This document shows positions 25,290-33,683 of a DNA stretch of 64,000 bases, in pieces. Origin of the DNA: an uncultured Methanomassiliicoccus sp. (GTDB lineage: Archaea; Thermoplasmatota; Thermoplasmata; Methanomassiliicoccales; Methanomassiliicoccaceae). Made by a program: the position numbers and the translations under genes. Within the stretch, counting starts at the first letter, position 1. Every line of letters starts with the position of its first letter. The stretch covers positions 124,001 to 188,000 of the forward strand of contig CAJKXZ010000003.1 in assembly GCA_905203995.1 (NCBI GenBank), given 5' to 3'. The notes under the pieces are model-generated. The model was not told the origin of the DNA, ran no database searches, and saw only the letters and a program-made list of their open reading frames with translations.

Positions 25290-26807
25290 TCACTCGTCTT
25301 GAGGCTTATCAGCTTCTTTTAACAGCTCTTCTGCACCTTCAATGGCGGCGATTGCTTTTTCATGACCCTGCTCAGCAGCTTTCATGTACCACTCAGCAGC
25401 TTTTTTCAAATCACGTTCAACGCTGCGGCCTTTGAGGTACATGGTACCAATACGATACTGTGCTTCAGCATCGCCGCGGTCTGCAGATTTGCGGTACCAT
25501 CTTATTGCTTCCTCATCGCTTTGCGGGACACCCCAGCCGCTCATGTAGGCGCGTGCAATGGCATTTTCTGCTTTGGGATAGTCTTTTTCGGCAGCTTTCA
25601 TGTACCACTCGGCAGCCTTTTTCAGATCCCTGTTGACTCCTTTCCGGTTCTGGTACATCCAACCCAGACGGTACTGGGCTTCGGGAAGACCTTGACCAGC
25701 GGCTAACATCATCCACTCAAGCACGCGGGAATCTTTCTGAGCTACGCCAACATCTTCCAGCGCAATCATGCCCAGCGCATATTGTGAGCAGGCATGGCCT
25801 CTTTCAGCTGCCCAGCGGTAGAGCTTGGTTGCTTCTCGCGGGTTGCGGGGTACACCTTTGCCGTTCATGTACATCCAAGCTAAACGATACTGGGCTTCCA
25901 CACCCCATTTCCGGGAAGCATTGATGTACCATTCTGCCACTTCCTTTTTAGCGGCTTCATCAGTGCCTAAAATGATCAAGGCGTTTTTGCACTCGAGATT
26001 TCCTTTCTCAGCGCCTTTGGTGAACCAATGAACAGCCAGTTCCTGATTTGCATCGACACCGGTACCCGTAAGGTAGGCCCAACCGAGATTACAGTATGCG
26101 CCCGGGCAGCCTTTGTCAGCCGCTTTACGGAATAATCTTACGGCATAGGTTGGATTAGGTGCCGTTCCGCGTCCCAGCATATACAGCTGTCCGAGGTTGT
26201 TCATTGCTAAAGAATGGCCCCGTTTGGAAGCAAGTGTGTACCACTTTACTGCTTCTTCACTGTTCTGTTCTACGCCCCTTCCTTTTTGATACAAGATGCC
26301 AAGGTTATACTGGGCCATGATGTGATTGTGATCAGCAGATTTTAGGAACAGATCTTTAGCTTTCTCATAACTCTGCTCGACATCAGTACCTTTGAGGTAG
26401 ATCATACCCAATTCATACTGGGCATCACTGTTGTCTTGATCAGCAGAGAGTGAATAGAATTTGATCGCCTTTTCTACATCTCTTTCAACTTCATTGCCTT
26501 TCCAATACTTGCGACCCACTTTCAGCTGGGCTGAAACATCTCCTTCCTCAGCTAATTTCAGCAATTCCTCAAATTCGCTGGAAACGCTCTTTTGTTCAGA
26601 GGTTTCAGGCGTAGCAGCATTCTCGACAGGAGCTTCTGGAGAAATTTCTGTTGCTGTGGTAGAAGGCACCTCGGGTTCCGAAGGACAGACTACGGGAGTT
26701 TCACCAGTCTGGTTTTCACTCTCATTCGTTGTGTTCTCAGCATCCTTTACTTGATTTTCAACCATCTGGTTGTCTTCAGCAGGCTCAGTATCGTTAGTTT
26801 GTGACAT
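25290..26807 (-). CDS. Sel1-repeat protein with disordered acidic N-terminus
   Basis: 505 residues. Residues 1 to about 80 are rich in Glu, Thr, Ser and Pro and look disordered. About eleven Sel1-type 36-residue helical repeats follow, with motifs such as AQYELGMIYLKG, AMNNLGQLYMLGRG and AQYRLGWMYQNRKG. Such alpha-solenoids are protein-interaction scaffolds; many are used by host-associated microbes. No signal peptide or membrane anchor is seen, so it is probably cytoplasmic. I chose ATG 26807 (MSQTNDTEP), which has GGAGAT upstream, over an earlier ATG at 26837. One repeat (about 255-290) is degenerate (GTDEAAKKEVAEW). Confidence 0.85.
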   Translation of the reverse strand: MSQTNDTEPAEDNQMVENQVKDAENTTNESENQTGETPVVCPSEPEVPSTTATEISPEAPVENAATPETSEQKSVSSEFEELLKLAEEGDVSAQLKVGRKYWKGNEVERDVEKAIKFYSLSADQDNSDAQYELGMIYLKGTDVEQSYEKAKDLFLKSADHNHIMAQYNLGILYQKGRGVEQNSEEAVKWYTLASKRGHSLAMNNLGQLYMLGRGTAPNPTYAVRLFRKAADKGCPGAYCNLGWAYLTGTGVDANQELAVHWFTKGAEKGNLECKNALIILGTDEAAKKEVAEWYINASRKWGVEAQYRLAWMYMNGKGVPRNPREATKLYRWAAERGHACSQYALGMIALEDVGVAQKDSRVLEWMMLAAGQGLPEAQYRLGWMYQNRKGVNRDLKKAAEWYMKAAEKDYPKAENAIARAYMSGWGVPQSDEEAIRWYRKSADRGDAEAQYRIGTMYLKGRSVERDLKKAAEWYMKAAEQGHEKAIAAIEGAEELLKEADKPQDE

Positions 26808-26897
26808 TTCGTATCTCCAATCGCGGGTTTTTTTCATTCCATGATTGAACTGTGATGTGTGACAACATACAGCTATAAGCTGGTTACGCTAACCTTC

Positions 26898-27539
26898 TCA
26901 TTCCCTTTCCAATAAGGCAGCTTTGACATGACCGTTATCCATCTCGATCAGTGCATAGCACCCTCTCATAGCCGGTCCGGGATTGATGAAGATTGTACCA
27001 TTTTCTTCTACGTTTCCGCGAGCTTCATGAATATGGCCGGAAAGAACCAGCAAAGGATGATATTTTTCTACAATGTTTTTGATGGCGGTACTGCCTACAT
27101 GAGCTCCGGTAGGTATCATATCATTGATGCCCAGCGGCGGGGCATGTAAAACTAGAACTGCTCCTTCTTCCATCAACGGCTCCAAGGAAGCAGTGATTTC
27201 ATCTTCGCTTAATTCGAAAGGTGTATCAAAGATGGTGGGGTTCGAGCCACCCAGACCAATGAAGGAGATGCCGCCGATTTTGATTTTTTTCTTGTGCATT
27301 AAAATCGCTTTCTTTTCGATAGCCGCCATGATCTCTTGGGGCGGATCACAGTTTCCTGCTACTGAATAAACAGGCACGGAAAACCGTGCGAGAAACTCTT
27401 CTGCCCAGCTTTGAGGACCAAATTGGGTTATGTCACCGAGAATGACTACAAATTCGACACCCCGTTCAGCAATAATTTCATTTGCCCAGCCGGCCACATT
27501 ATCATTGCCGTGAATATCAGTCAATACGAGAAATTTCAT
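26898..27539 (-). CDS. Calcineurin-like metallophosphoesterase
   Basis: 213 residues. Metal motifs appear in the YfcE/MJ0936-like order: TDIHGN (about 7-12), LGDITQFGP, AGNCD, LHAPPLG and SGHIHEARG, ending with INPGPAMRG. The group hydrolyses small phosphodiesters; natural substrate unknown. ATG 27539 is preceded by GGGTGAT. It lies upstream of the Sel1-repeat gene on the same strand, with about 90 bases between, and may share its promoter. Confidence 0.82.
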   Translation of the reverse strand: MKFLVLTDIHGNDNVAGWANEIIAERGVEFVVILGDITQFGPQSWAEEFLARFSVPVYSVAGNCDPPQEIMAAIEKKAILMHKKKIKIGGISFIGLGGSNPTIFDTPFELSEDEITASLEPLMEEGAVLVLHAPPLGINDMIPTGAHVGSTAIKNIVEKYHPLLVLSGHIHEARGNVEENGTIFINPGPAMRGCYALIEMDNGHVKAALLERE

Positions 27540-27684
27540 ACAATCACCCAATCTTTAATTTCAACATTGAATGCCATTTGACAGTAAAATAATCTCTGGT
27601 ATTTGTAATAACAATCATTGGCGGAGCAGGCTTTTAGAATAAAAAATAATAGTCATCGGAGATCGGTGACTTTTGGCAGTTAGC

Positions 27685-28077
27685 TTAGAATTTTATAGTT
27701 CTGGGTGCCGCGGTGAACGATGAGAATGTGGCTGTCGCATCCTTCAGATAGAGAACTTCTGTATTGTCATCTGTTTCTGAATACATCGAGCGCAGCTGAG
27801 GGTGATCATCAAGCATGTGCTTTTTAGCTTCAACCCGTTCATCTCTAACCACTGTCGCTTCAATTCTCAGCCAGGTCTCACCATCACAGGCACAAATCTC
27901 AATTTTAGGGTTGGCCTGCATCTGCTGAGATACGGGCTTGGATTTGCCGGTCTGAATGTAGAGTTTGCCCTCAAAGAGGCTGACTGTACCAAAGGGACGA
28001 ACCCGTGGCTGGTTGCCTTCCATCGTTGCTAGATAATACGTCTGGCACTTTTTCAGATAGTCATATATTTCTTGCAT
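27685..28077 (-). CDS. Pyridoxamine 5'-phosphate oxidase-family flavoprotein
   Basis: 130 residues in a split-barrel fold: YYLATMEGNQPRVRPFGT is the flavin-binding start, and YIQTGKSKPVSQQMQANPKI is the second characteristic strand-helix unit. Such small homologues bind FMN or F420 and act as reductases of unknown substrate; they are common in anaerobes. GAGGTG precedes the ATG. It stands alone between the phosphoesterase and aIF2-beta genes. Confidence 0.8.
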   Translation of the reverse strand: MQEIYDYLKKCQTYYLATMEGNQPRVRPFGTVSLFEGKLYIQTGKSKPVSQQMQANPKIEICACDGETWLRIEATVVRDERVEAKKHMLDDHPQLRSMYSETDDNTEVLYLKDATATFSSFTAAPRTIKF

Positions 28078-28220
28078 GGAACACCTCTGCTAGCTTATCG
28101 GTGGCAAAGTCATTTAAATATGCTATCAGCTTTTTGAAAATTAAGAATCAAAGTTCTAAAACAATAATTATCAGAAATATGGCTTAGGCCATACTCTGAA
28201 AATTGAAAGTGGTTTAGTAA

Positions 28221-28847
28221 TCACTGTGGTGATACAGGATCCTGAGTAGGTACGGCAAAGGCCACATTGCCGGAGATTTTCTGGATCTTTACCCGCAGTT
28301 TAGCACCTTTAGCGGTACCGGGAACATAGACGACATACTTGTCGAGTTTAGCAATACCATCACCTTTGCGGCCCACGTCTTCAATCATGATTTCGTAAAC
28401 GCTGCCTTCTCTGATTGCAAAAGCATCGCGGGAGGATCTTCTTACGTTTACTGGACGGTGGGCACCGCAGGCATCGCATTCAAGGACGAGGGTACGGCCG
28501 TCTTTAACAATTCTAGTATCTGGACGTCCACATTCAGAACAGATGACAAAGGTGTCGATGTATCCCTGAATACGATCATTTATCTGTGCACCCGTGATCT
28601 TGGCCTTAAGCACCAGTCGCTGTCCTTCAATGTTACCTGGCGCACCCAGTTCTCTTAATAAATAATGTAAAAGATGATCGGGATCACGTCTCAGCGCATC
28701 GATGATGGCACCGAAATTCCTAATAACGGTGATTTTTCCTTCTTGTAATATGTCTGGTTCTGGAACTTTAAATCTTTCGTGATTCTTAATTGTTTCAGGG
28801 AGGCTGGTTTTAGCTCTGTCGAGCAATGCCAAGTAATCGTCATCCAT
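28221..28847 (-). CDS. Translation initiation factor aIF2 subunit beta with fused TRAM domain
   Basis: 208 residues. The N-terminal aIF2-beta part includes the RFKVPEPDIL segment, NFGAIIDALRRDPDHLLHYL and the zinc ribbon CSECGRPDTR ... CDACGAHRPV (about residues 105-135). A C-terminal TRAM domain (about 145-208, EDVGRKGDGIAKLDKYVVYV) is fused, as in several other euryarchaea. aIF2 delivers initiator tRNA. I chose ATG 28847 because GGTGATT lies a few bases before it. Confidence 0.92.
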   Translation of the reverse strand: MDDDYLALLDRAKTSLPETIKNHERFKVPEPDILQEGKITVIRNFGAIIDALRRDPDHLLHYLLRELGAPGNIEGQRLVLKAKITGAQINDRIQGYIDTFVICSECGRPDTRIVKDGRTLVLECDACGAHRPVNVRRSSRDAFAIREGSVYEIMIEDVGRKGDGIAKLDKYVVYVPGTAKGAKLRVKIQKISGNVAFAVPTQDPVSPQ

Positions 28848-28999
28848 TCTAATCACCACTGCTAAGCTATTCTACTGATTTGAACCTTGCTCTCCTTTAT
28901 ATCTCTTGTTATGGTCTTTTGGTGTTTTTGTCCCTCAGTAAAAACGCTACTCTGTGAAACTTTAGCGCTTAGGTTAGCACATTTGTAATTAATTAATAA

Positions 29000-29446
29000 T
29001 TATTTCTCCATTACTGTGTATTCCAGTGATAAATTATCTTTCAAGGGAATTTGGGCATTCTCTACATCATAGTAGCCACGATTAATGTAAAATGGGTGGC
29101 CAGTAATTGATGAGGAAAGGGTCACCTTGGGATATTTCTGTAGAATCTGTGCTTCCAAATGATCCATGAGTATGCTGCCGTAACCTTTATTTTGAAAAGC
29201 GGGGTGAATAAACACACGACGGATGCAATTATCCGAATAAGTGCCGGTTCCCACACATGAGCCGTTTGCCTCTAAGACATAAGTGTTGCCTTGGAGAATA
29301 TCCTCGCGAATATTCGCAAGATTATGATGCTCAAAGAAAAAGTCGAGAATTTCTTGAGAATAGTATGGTGAATAGCTTTGCTGGATGCTTTCACAGACAA
29401 GGCTGTGAATAACGCTGGTGTCCCTTTCTTTGGCTTGTCTGATCAT
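29000..29446 (-). CDS. GNAT-family N-acetyltransferase
   Basis: 148 residues. The acetyl-CoA loop FQNKGYGSILMDHLE (about 86-100) and the C-terminal YINRGYYD identify a GNAT. Substrate unknown; the N-terminus (MIRQAKERDTSVIHSLV) is that of the small-molecule type. ATG 29446 is chosen over longer frames that run back into the divergent nitrilase gene's promoter. It is divergent from that gene. Confidence 0.75.
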   Translation of the reverse strand: MIRQAKERDTSVIHSLVCESIQQSYSPYYSQEILDFFFEHHNLANIREDILQGNTYVLEANGSCVGTGTYSDNCIRRVFIHPAFQNKGYGSILMDHLEAQILQKYPKVTLSSSITGHPFYINRGYYDVENAQIPLKDNLSLEYTVMEK

Positions 29447-29545
29447 GAGCTTTTTCACACGGCAGTGGATGCTAATATATCTTTTTCCTTGCAATCTCAA
29501 ACTCTAATTAGCAGTAGCTCAATCCCCACCGCTGAGGCTCGTGAA

Positions 29546-30346
29546 ATGGATGCTTACCAACGCTCAGAAAACATTAATCTCGCCGTAGCTCAACTGCCAT
29601 GCACACTCGGCAACAAAGCAGAGAATATTGGTAAGATGAAACATGTTTTAGAAAATCAGGTAGCCGATCTCTATATCTTTCCCGAGCTTTTTCTTACAGG
29701 CTATCTGCTCCGGGATGAGATCTTCCGTCTCTCTGAAACTCTGGACGGGCCTAGTTTTCAAGCGATAACCGCCCTTGCTAAGCAGCATCAGGCTAACATC
29801 CTTTTTGGTGCACCAGTACTGGAAGAAACGGCGGGCCTCATCAAAAACAGTGCGCTGATCGCCTATGCTGACGGCAGCATTGATAAGTATGATAAGATCC
29901 ACCCGGCAAATTTTGGCCCCTTTGAGGAAGGACTATACTTTGCGCCCGGGGAAGATTTAAAAATCATCGAAGTAAACGGCTATCGCTTTGGCCTGCTGAT
30001 CTGCTATGATCTCTTCTTTTCAGAATTATCCCGCAGCTATGCTCTGCAGGGTGTGGACGGTCTGATCTGTCTTTCAGCATCACCGATAACCTCACGGTCT
30101 TCCTTTGAAACGGTTCTTCCGGCACGCGCTGTGGAAAACGCGCTCTATGTCGTCTATGCTAACCAAGTTGGTTCACAGTCCAACCAGCTCTTTTTTGGTG
30201 GCAGTGAAGTTCGGGACCCCTCTGGCACCGCACTTGTAAAAAATGCCTATTTTAATTCGGAAGTTGCCTCAGCTTCATTAAGTAAAAGCAAACTTGCAAA
30301 TGCCCGCCGCATGAGGCCGACCGTGCGGGATTTCTTCAGCCTTTGA
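29546..30346 (+). CDS. Carbon-nitrogen hydrolase (nitrilase superfamily)
   Basis: 266 residues with the nitrilase catalytic triad: Glu in FPELFLTGY, Lys in YDKIHPANFG, and Cys in GLLICYDLFF. The family hydrolyses amides and related bonds; the length and motifs suit omega-amidase/ beta-ureidopropionase-like enzymes, but the substrate is not predictable. I chose ATG 29546, where GAGG lies seven bases upstream; the open frame extends much further back without family support. Confidence 0.82.
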   Translation: MDAYQRSENINLAVAQLPCTLGNKAENIGKMKHVLENQVADLYIFPELFLTGYLLRDEIFRLSETLDGPSFQAITALAKQHQANILFGAPVLEETAGLIKNSALIAYADGSIDKYDKIHPANFGPFEEGLYFAPGEDLKIIEVNGYRFGLLICYDLFFSELSRSYALQGVDGLICLSASPITSRSSFETVLPARAVENALYVVYANQVGSQSNQLFFGGSEVRDPSGTALVKNAYFNSEVASASLSKSKLANARRMRPTVRDFFSL

Positions 30347-30406
30347 GCGAAATATTGATGTACTTGGTCAAGAATGGAGCCCGGAAACTTGGGCAATCAT
30401 CTTTAT

Positions 30407-30490
30407 GCCGAGGTGGCCCAGCCCGGTAAGGCGCAAGCCTGGAAAGCTTGTGTCCGCAAGGACTCGTGAGTTCAAATCTCACCCTCGGCG
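30407..30490 (+). tRNA. tRNA-Ser (anticodon GGA)
   Basis: Acceptor stem GCCGAGG pairs with CCTCGGC, the anticodon stem CAAGC/GCTTG encloses CTGGAAA (anticodon GGA, reading UCC/UCU), a long variable arm GTCC-GCAA-GGAC marks a class II tRNA, and the T-arm GTGAG/CTCAC carries TTCAAAT. CCA is not encoded. T-rich sequence follows (CTTTTATTATATTTG), a likely terminator. Confidence 0.95.
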
Positions 30491-30585
30491 CTTTTATTAT
30501 ATTTGTCTTTCATATGCGTGACAATTAATATCAAGTAATGTTTTGTCGTTGCTACATATATTCACAATCGTAGGCAGGAGTAAAG

Positions 30586-31080
30586 ATGAAAGTAAACGTT
30601 GATCTAAGACTAAAAGACGTTCCTGGGCAATTGGTAATTGCTCTCGACCCTATTTCCTCGTGCGGAGGCAATATCCGCGGCGTCGTTCACCATCATGATG
30701 TTAAAGACGGAGGAAGGATTGCAGTCAATGTTACTTTCGAAGCTTCTTCTGATGCGGTATTTCACAAAATTTTAGACGAATGGGCAAAACGCGATGTGGA
30801 AGTAGCCAAAATAAACTCCTTTATCGAAACATATCCTATTCGTTATCTTTTAGTCGGGGACATCTCTTCCGCAGAAATGGAGAGCGTCACCCGCAGTCTG
30901 GAATCGGTGGAAAATGTGGTCTCAATCGATGTCCGTTACACTGGTTCAGCCACTTCTGTTTCCCACACGGCCCTGATCACCGGCACTGTCTCTTCCAAAG
31001 GCGCTCTGAAAACCTTGGATGATTTCTTTTACGATCGCGCCCACAAGAAAAACTATCTTTTAGTCAGGGGGCTGGAATGA
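30586..31080 (+). CDS. ACT-domain regulatory protein
   Basis: 164 residues with an N-terminal ACT domain (VDLRLKDVPGQLVIALDPIS, about 4-23) carrying the glycine-rich loop GGNIRGVVHHHD, and a second ACT-like region. Located directly before homoserine dehydrogenase with a four-base overlap, it probably binds an amino acid and regulates the pathway. GCAGGAG precedes the ATG and a TATA-like ACATATATTC lies 30 bases further up. The homologous gene accompanies hom in many archaea (family knowledge). Confidence 0.82.
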   Translation: MKVNVDLRLKDVPGQLVIALDPISSCGGNIRGVVHHHDVKDGGRIAVNVTFEASSDAVFHKILDEWAKRDVEVAKINSFIETYPIRYLLVGDISSAEMESVTRSLESVENVVSIDVRYTGSATSVSHTALITGTVSSKGALKTLDDFFYDRAHKKNYLLVRGLE

Positions 31081-32075
31081 TGAAGGTTGTAATCGCAGGA
31101 TTCGGCACAGTTGGCCAAGGCGTTTCGGAAGTCATCGGCAGCCGACAGGCACTCTTTGAAACACTAGGTCAGAAGATCAACATTGTAGGTGCTTTCGATT
31201 CCTCTTCGATAATTTCTGGAAACAATCTGGATCCTTATCGTCTAGTTGAGAAGAAAAAAGCTACCGGTAAAGTCGGTGACAAAAATATTGATGACAACAT
31301 CACTCAATTTATTGCTGAAACTGATTTTGATATCCTGCTGGATACCACACCGACCAACATTGAAGATGCAGAGCCAGGTTTAACTTACATCTTAACTGCC
31401 TTAAATGCCGGCAAGCACGTCATCACCTCTAACAAGGGTCCCTTAGCGCTTAAATTCAATACCCTCGCCAAAGCGGCCGCTGATAACCATGTGCAGCTCA
31501 AGTACGAGGCATCAGTGGGTGGCGCGATGCCGATCATCAACCTCTGCAAACAGTTGCTGGCTGGTGAAAATATTGAGTCTTTGCGAGGAATTCTTAACGG
31601 TACCTGCAACTTCATCTTAAATCGTATGAAGGAGGAAGGTCTGCCTTTCTACCAGGCTTTACGCGAAGCGCAAGATCTGGGCTATGCCGAAGCTGACCCC
31701 ACATATGATATTGATGGTATCGATTCGGCAGCCAAGGTTGCTATTCTCGCCAATGCTATTTTCGGTATGAATGTTAACTATTATGACGTCGTACGGAGTG
31801 GTATCCGCAACATTACGGAAGATGCCATCGCCCTCGCTGCCGAAGAAAACAGTGTGATCAGACTTATTGGGGAAATCGGCAACGGCAAGCTGGAAGTGGC
31901 TCCCCGTTTGGTACCTGTCGGTCATCCATTATCAATTGGTGGCACGCAGAACGTAGCCAATATTATCACCGATCTAGCTGGAGAAGTAACAATCGCTGGC
32001 CGCGGGGCCGGGAGAAAAGAGACGGCTAGTGCGATGCTCAGTGATCTGATCTCGGTCATCCAGGAAACTAGATGA
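31077..32075 (+). CDS. hom: Homoserine dehydrogenase
   Basis: 332 residues. Rossmann motif GFGTVGQGV (about 9-17), substrate/catalytic segments NGTCNFILNRM and DPTYDIDGIDSAAK are all present. It reduces aspartate semialdehyde to homoserine with NAD(P)H for methionine and threonine. It has no C-terminal ACT domain; the preceding separate ACT protein may supply regulation. Start at 31077 or 31080 (MM). Confidence 0.92.
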   Translation: MMKVVIAGFGTVGQGVSEVIGSRQALFETLGQKINIVGAFDSSSIISGNNLDPYRLVEKKKATGKVGDKNIDDNITQFIAETDFDILLDTTPTNIEDAEPGLTYILTALNAGKHVITSNKGPLALKFNTLAKAAADNHVQLKYEASVGGAMPIINLCKQLLAGENIESLRGILNGTCNFILNRMKEEGLPFYQALREAQDLGYAEADPTYDIDGIDSAAKVAILANAIFGMNVNYYDVVRSGIRNITEDAIALAAEENSVIRLIGEIGNGKLEVAPRLVPVGHPLSIGGTQNVANIITDLAGEVTIAGRGAGRKETASAMLSDLISVIQETR

Positions 32076-32093
32076 TCACTTGCTGGTGTGCTT

Positions 32094-33656
32094 ATGGACA
32101 AAATCCGCATCTATGATACTACTCTGAGAGATGGCGCTCAGGCTGAAGGAATTTCTTTCTCCACGGAGGATAAGTTAGAGATCGCCTCCAAACTCGATAT
32201 TTTTGGTATTGATTATATCGAAGGCGGATGGCCGGCATCCAATCCGAAGGATACTTCCTTCTTTGAATTAGCCGCCAAAGCTTCCTTCCGTCATGCAAAA
32301 CTGTCTGCTTTCGGCAGTACCAGAAGAGCAGGGTTAGATTGTGCTAGTGATTCCAGCATCACTTCCATTGCGGAATCGGGAGCACCTTGTGCTTCTATTT
32401 TTGGCAAAGCCTGGGATTTACACGTGACCGAAGCACTGCGGGTCTCACTCAAAGAAAATCTGGAGATTGTGGCGGACAGCATTGCTTTTCTGAAAAAGCG
32501 TGGCTTAGAAGTGCTGTTCTGTGCTGAACACTTTTTTGATGGTTATGCTAACTCGCCCGACTATGCTTTATCTGTGCTGGAGGCCGCTGAAAAGGCTGGC
32601 GCCGACTGGCTGGTACTCTGTGATACCAATGGCGGTTCCCTGCCTTCAATGGTCGAGAAAGTCACAGGCTTAGTAGTTAACAAGTTCAGCAGTCCGGTAG
32701 GCATCCATACCCACAACGACGCTGAACTGGCAGTTGCCAACTCGTTAGCGGCGGTTTCGGCAGGAGCTTTGATGGTGCAGGGCACAATCAATGGCATCGG
32801 TGAACGCTGTGGCAATGCCAACCTCTGTTCAATCATTCCCAACCTTGAACTAAAGATGGGTCTGGAAACAAGTATTGCTGATATTTCCCAGCTCACGCAG
32901 CTTTCACGGTTTGTCAGTGAAACGGCTAACATGTCCCTCGAAAGAAAGCTTCCTTATGTGGGAACCAGTGCTTTTGCTCACAAAGGCGGCATTCACGTCA
33001 GCGCAGTGCTGAAGAACAGTAAGACCTATGAGCACGTTGACCCTGTAAAAGTTGGTAACGAAAGAAGAATTCTTATTTCGGAACTTTCAGGAAATGCTTC
33101 CCTGAGGGCTAAACTGAATGAGTTAGACATCGATTTAGACAATGACTGTGGAAAAGCAATTCTGCAGAAACTGAAAGATCTTGAATCGCAAGGCTATCAG
33201 TTTGAAGGGGCAGAAGCCTCATTTGAACTATTGGTCCGCCGCATCCAAGATGGCCTGCGTCCGCCCTTCCGTGTGGAAGGCTTTCGAATTTTTGTTGACG
33301 TCACCGAGGCCAATGTTTCTTCTGAGGCGAGTATCAAAGTGTTTGATGTTTCAGGAATGATGGAGCATACAGCAGCCAACGGTAATGGTCCAGTTAATGC
33401 TCTCGACCGTGCGGTACGCAAAGCTCTGGAACGTTTCTATCCCCAGCTGAAAGACGTAAGACTGGTCGATTATAAAGTAAGGGTCATCGATGGTAAAGAT
33501 GCTACCGAAGCTAAAGTCAGAGTCTTGATGCGCAGTACTGATGGTGAAGAACTCTGGACAACCATCGGCGTTTCGCCAAACATCATCGAAGCCTCACTGA
33601 CGGCTCTGCTTGATAGCTTGGAATATAAGCTGCTCAAAACTAATAACCTGAGCTAA
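32094..33656 (+). CDS. cimA: (R)-citramalate synthase CimA
   Basis: 520 residues. DTTLRDGAQAEGISFS (about 8-23) and GIHTHNDAELAVANSL (metal ligands) mark the LeuA-like acyl transferase fold; the C-terminal regulatory dimer domain (VEGFRIFVDV region, about 400-510) is present. The length and motif TLRDGAQAEG match TIGR00977 citramalate synthase, which condenses pyruvate and acetyl-CoA for isoleucine; 2-isopropylmalate synthase is the alternative. I chose ATG 32094 with GGTG five bases before it. It begins 18 bases after hom, in one operon. Confidence 0.85.
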   Translation: MDKIRIYDTTLRDGAQAEGISFSTEDKLEIASKLDIFGIDYIEGGWPASNPKDTSFFELAAKASFRHAKLSAFGSTRRAGLDCASDSSITSIAESGAPCASIFGKAWDLHVTEALRVSLKENLEIVADSIAFLKKRGLEVLFCAEHFFDGYANSPDYALSVLEAAEKAGADWLVLCDTNGGSLPSMVEKVTGLVVNKFSSPVGIHTHNDAELAVANSLAAVSAGALMVQGTINGIGERCGNANLCSIIPNLELKMGLETSIADISQLTQLSRFVSETANMSLERKLPYVGTSAFAHKGGIHVSAVLKNSKTYEHVDPVKVGNERRILISELSGNASLRAKLNELDIDLDNDCGKAILQKLKDLESQGYQFEGAEASFELLVRRIQDGLRPPFRVEGFRIFVDVTEANVSSEASIKVFDVSGMMEHTAANGNGPVNALDRAVRKALERFYPQLKDVRLVDYKVRVIDGKDATEAKVRVLMRSTDGEELWTTIGVSPNIIEASLTALLDSLEYKLLKTNNLS

Positions 33657-33683
33657 ATCTATTTATCAAATAGCCGCCATAGC

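Noticed and set aside
30407..30490. tRNA-Leu as alternative identity
   Set aside because: A long variable arm also fits tRNA-Leu, but the anticodon loop CTGGAAA gives GGA, which is serine.
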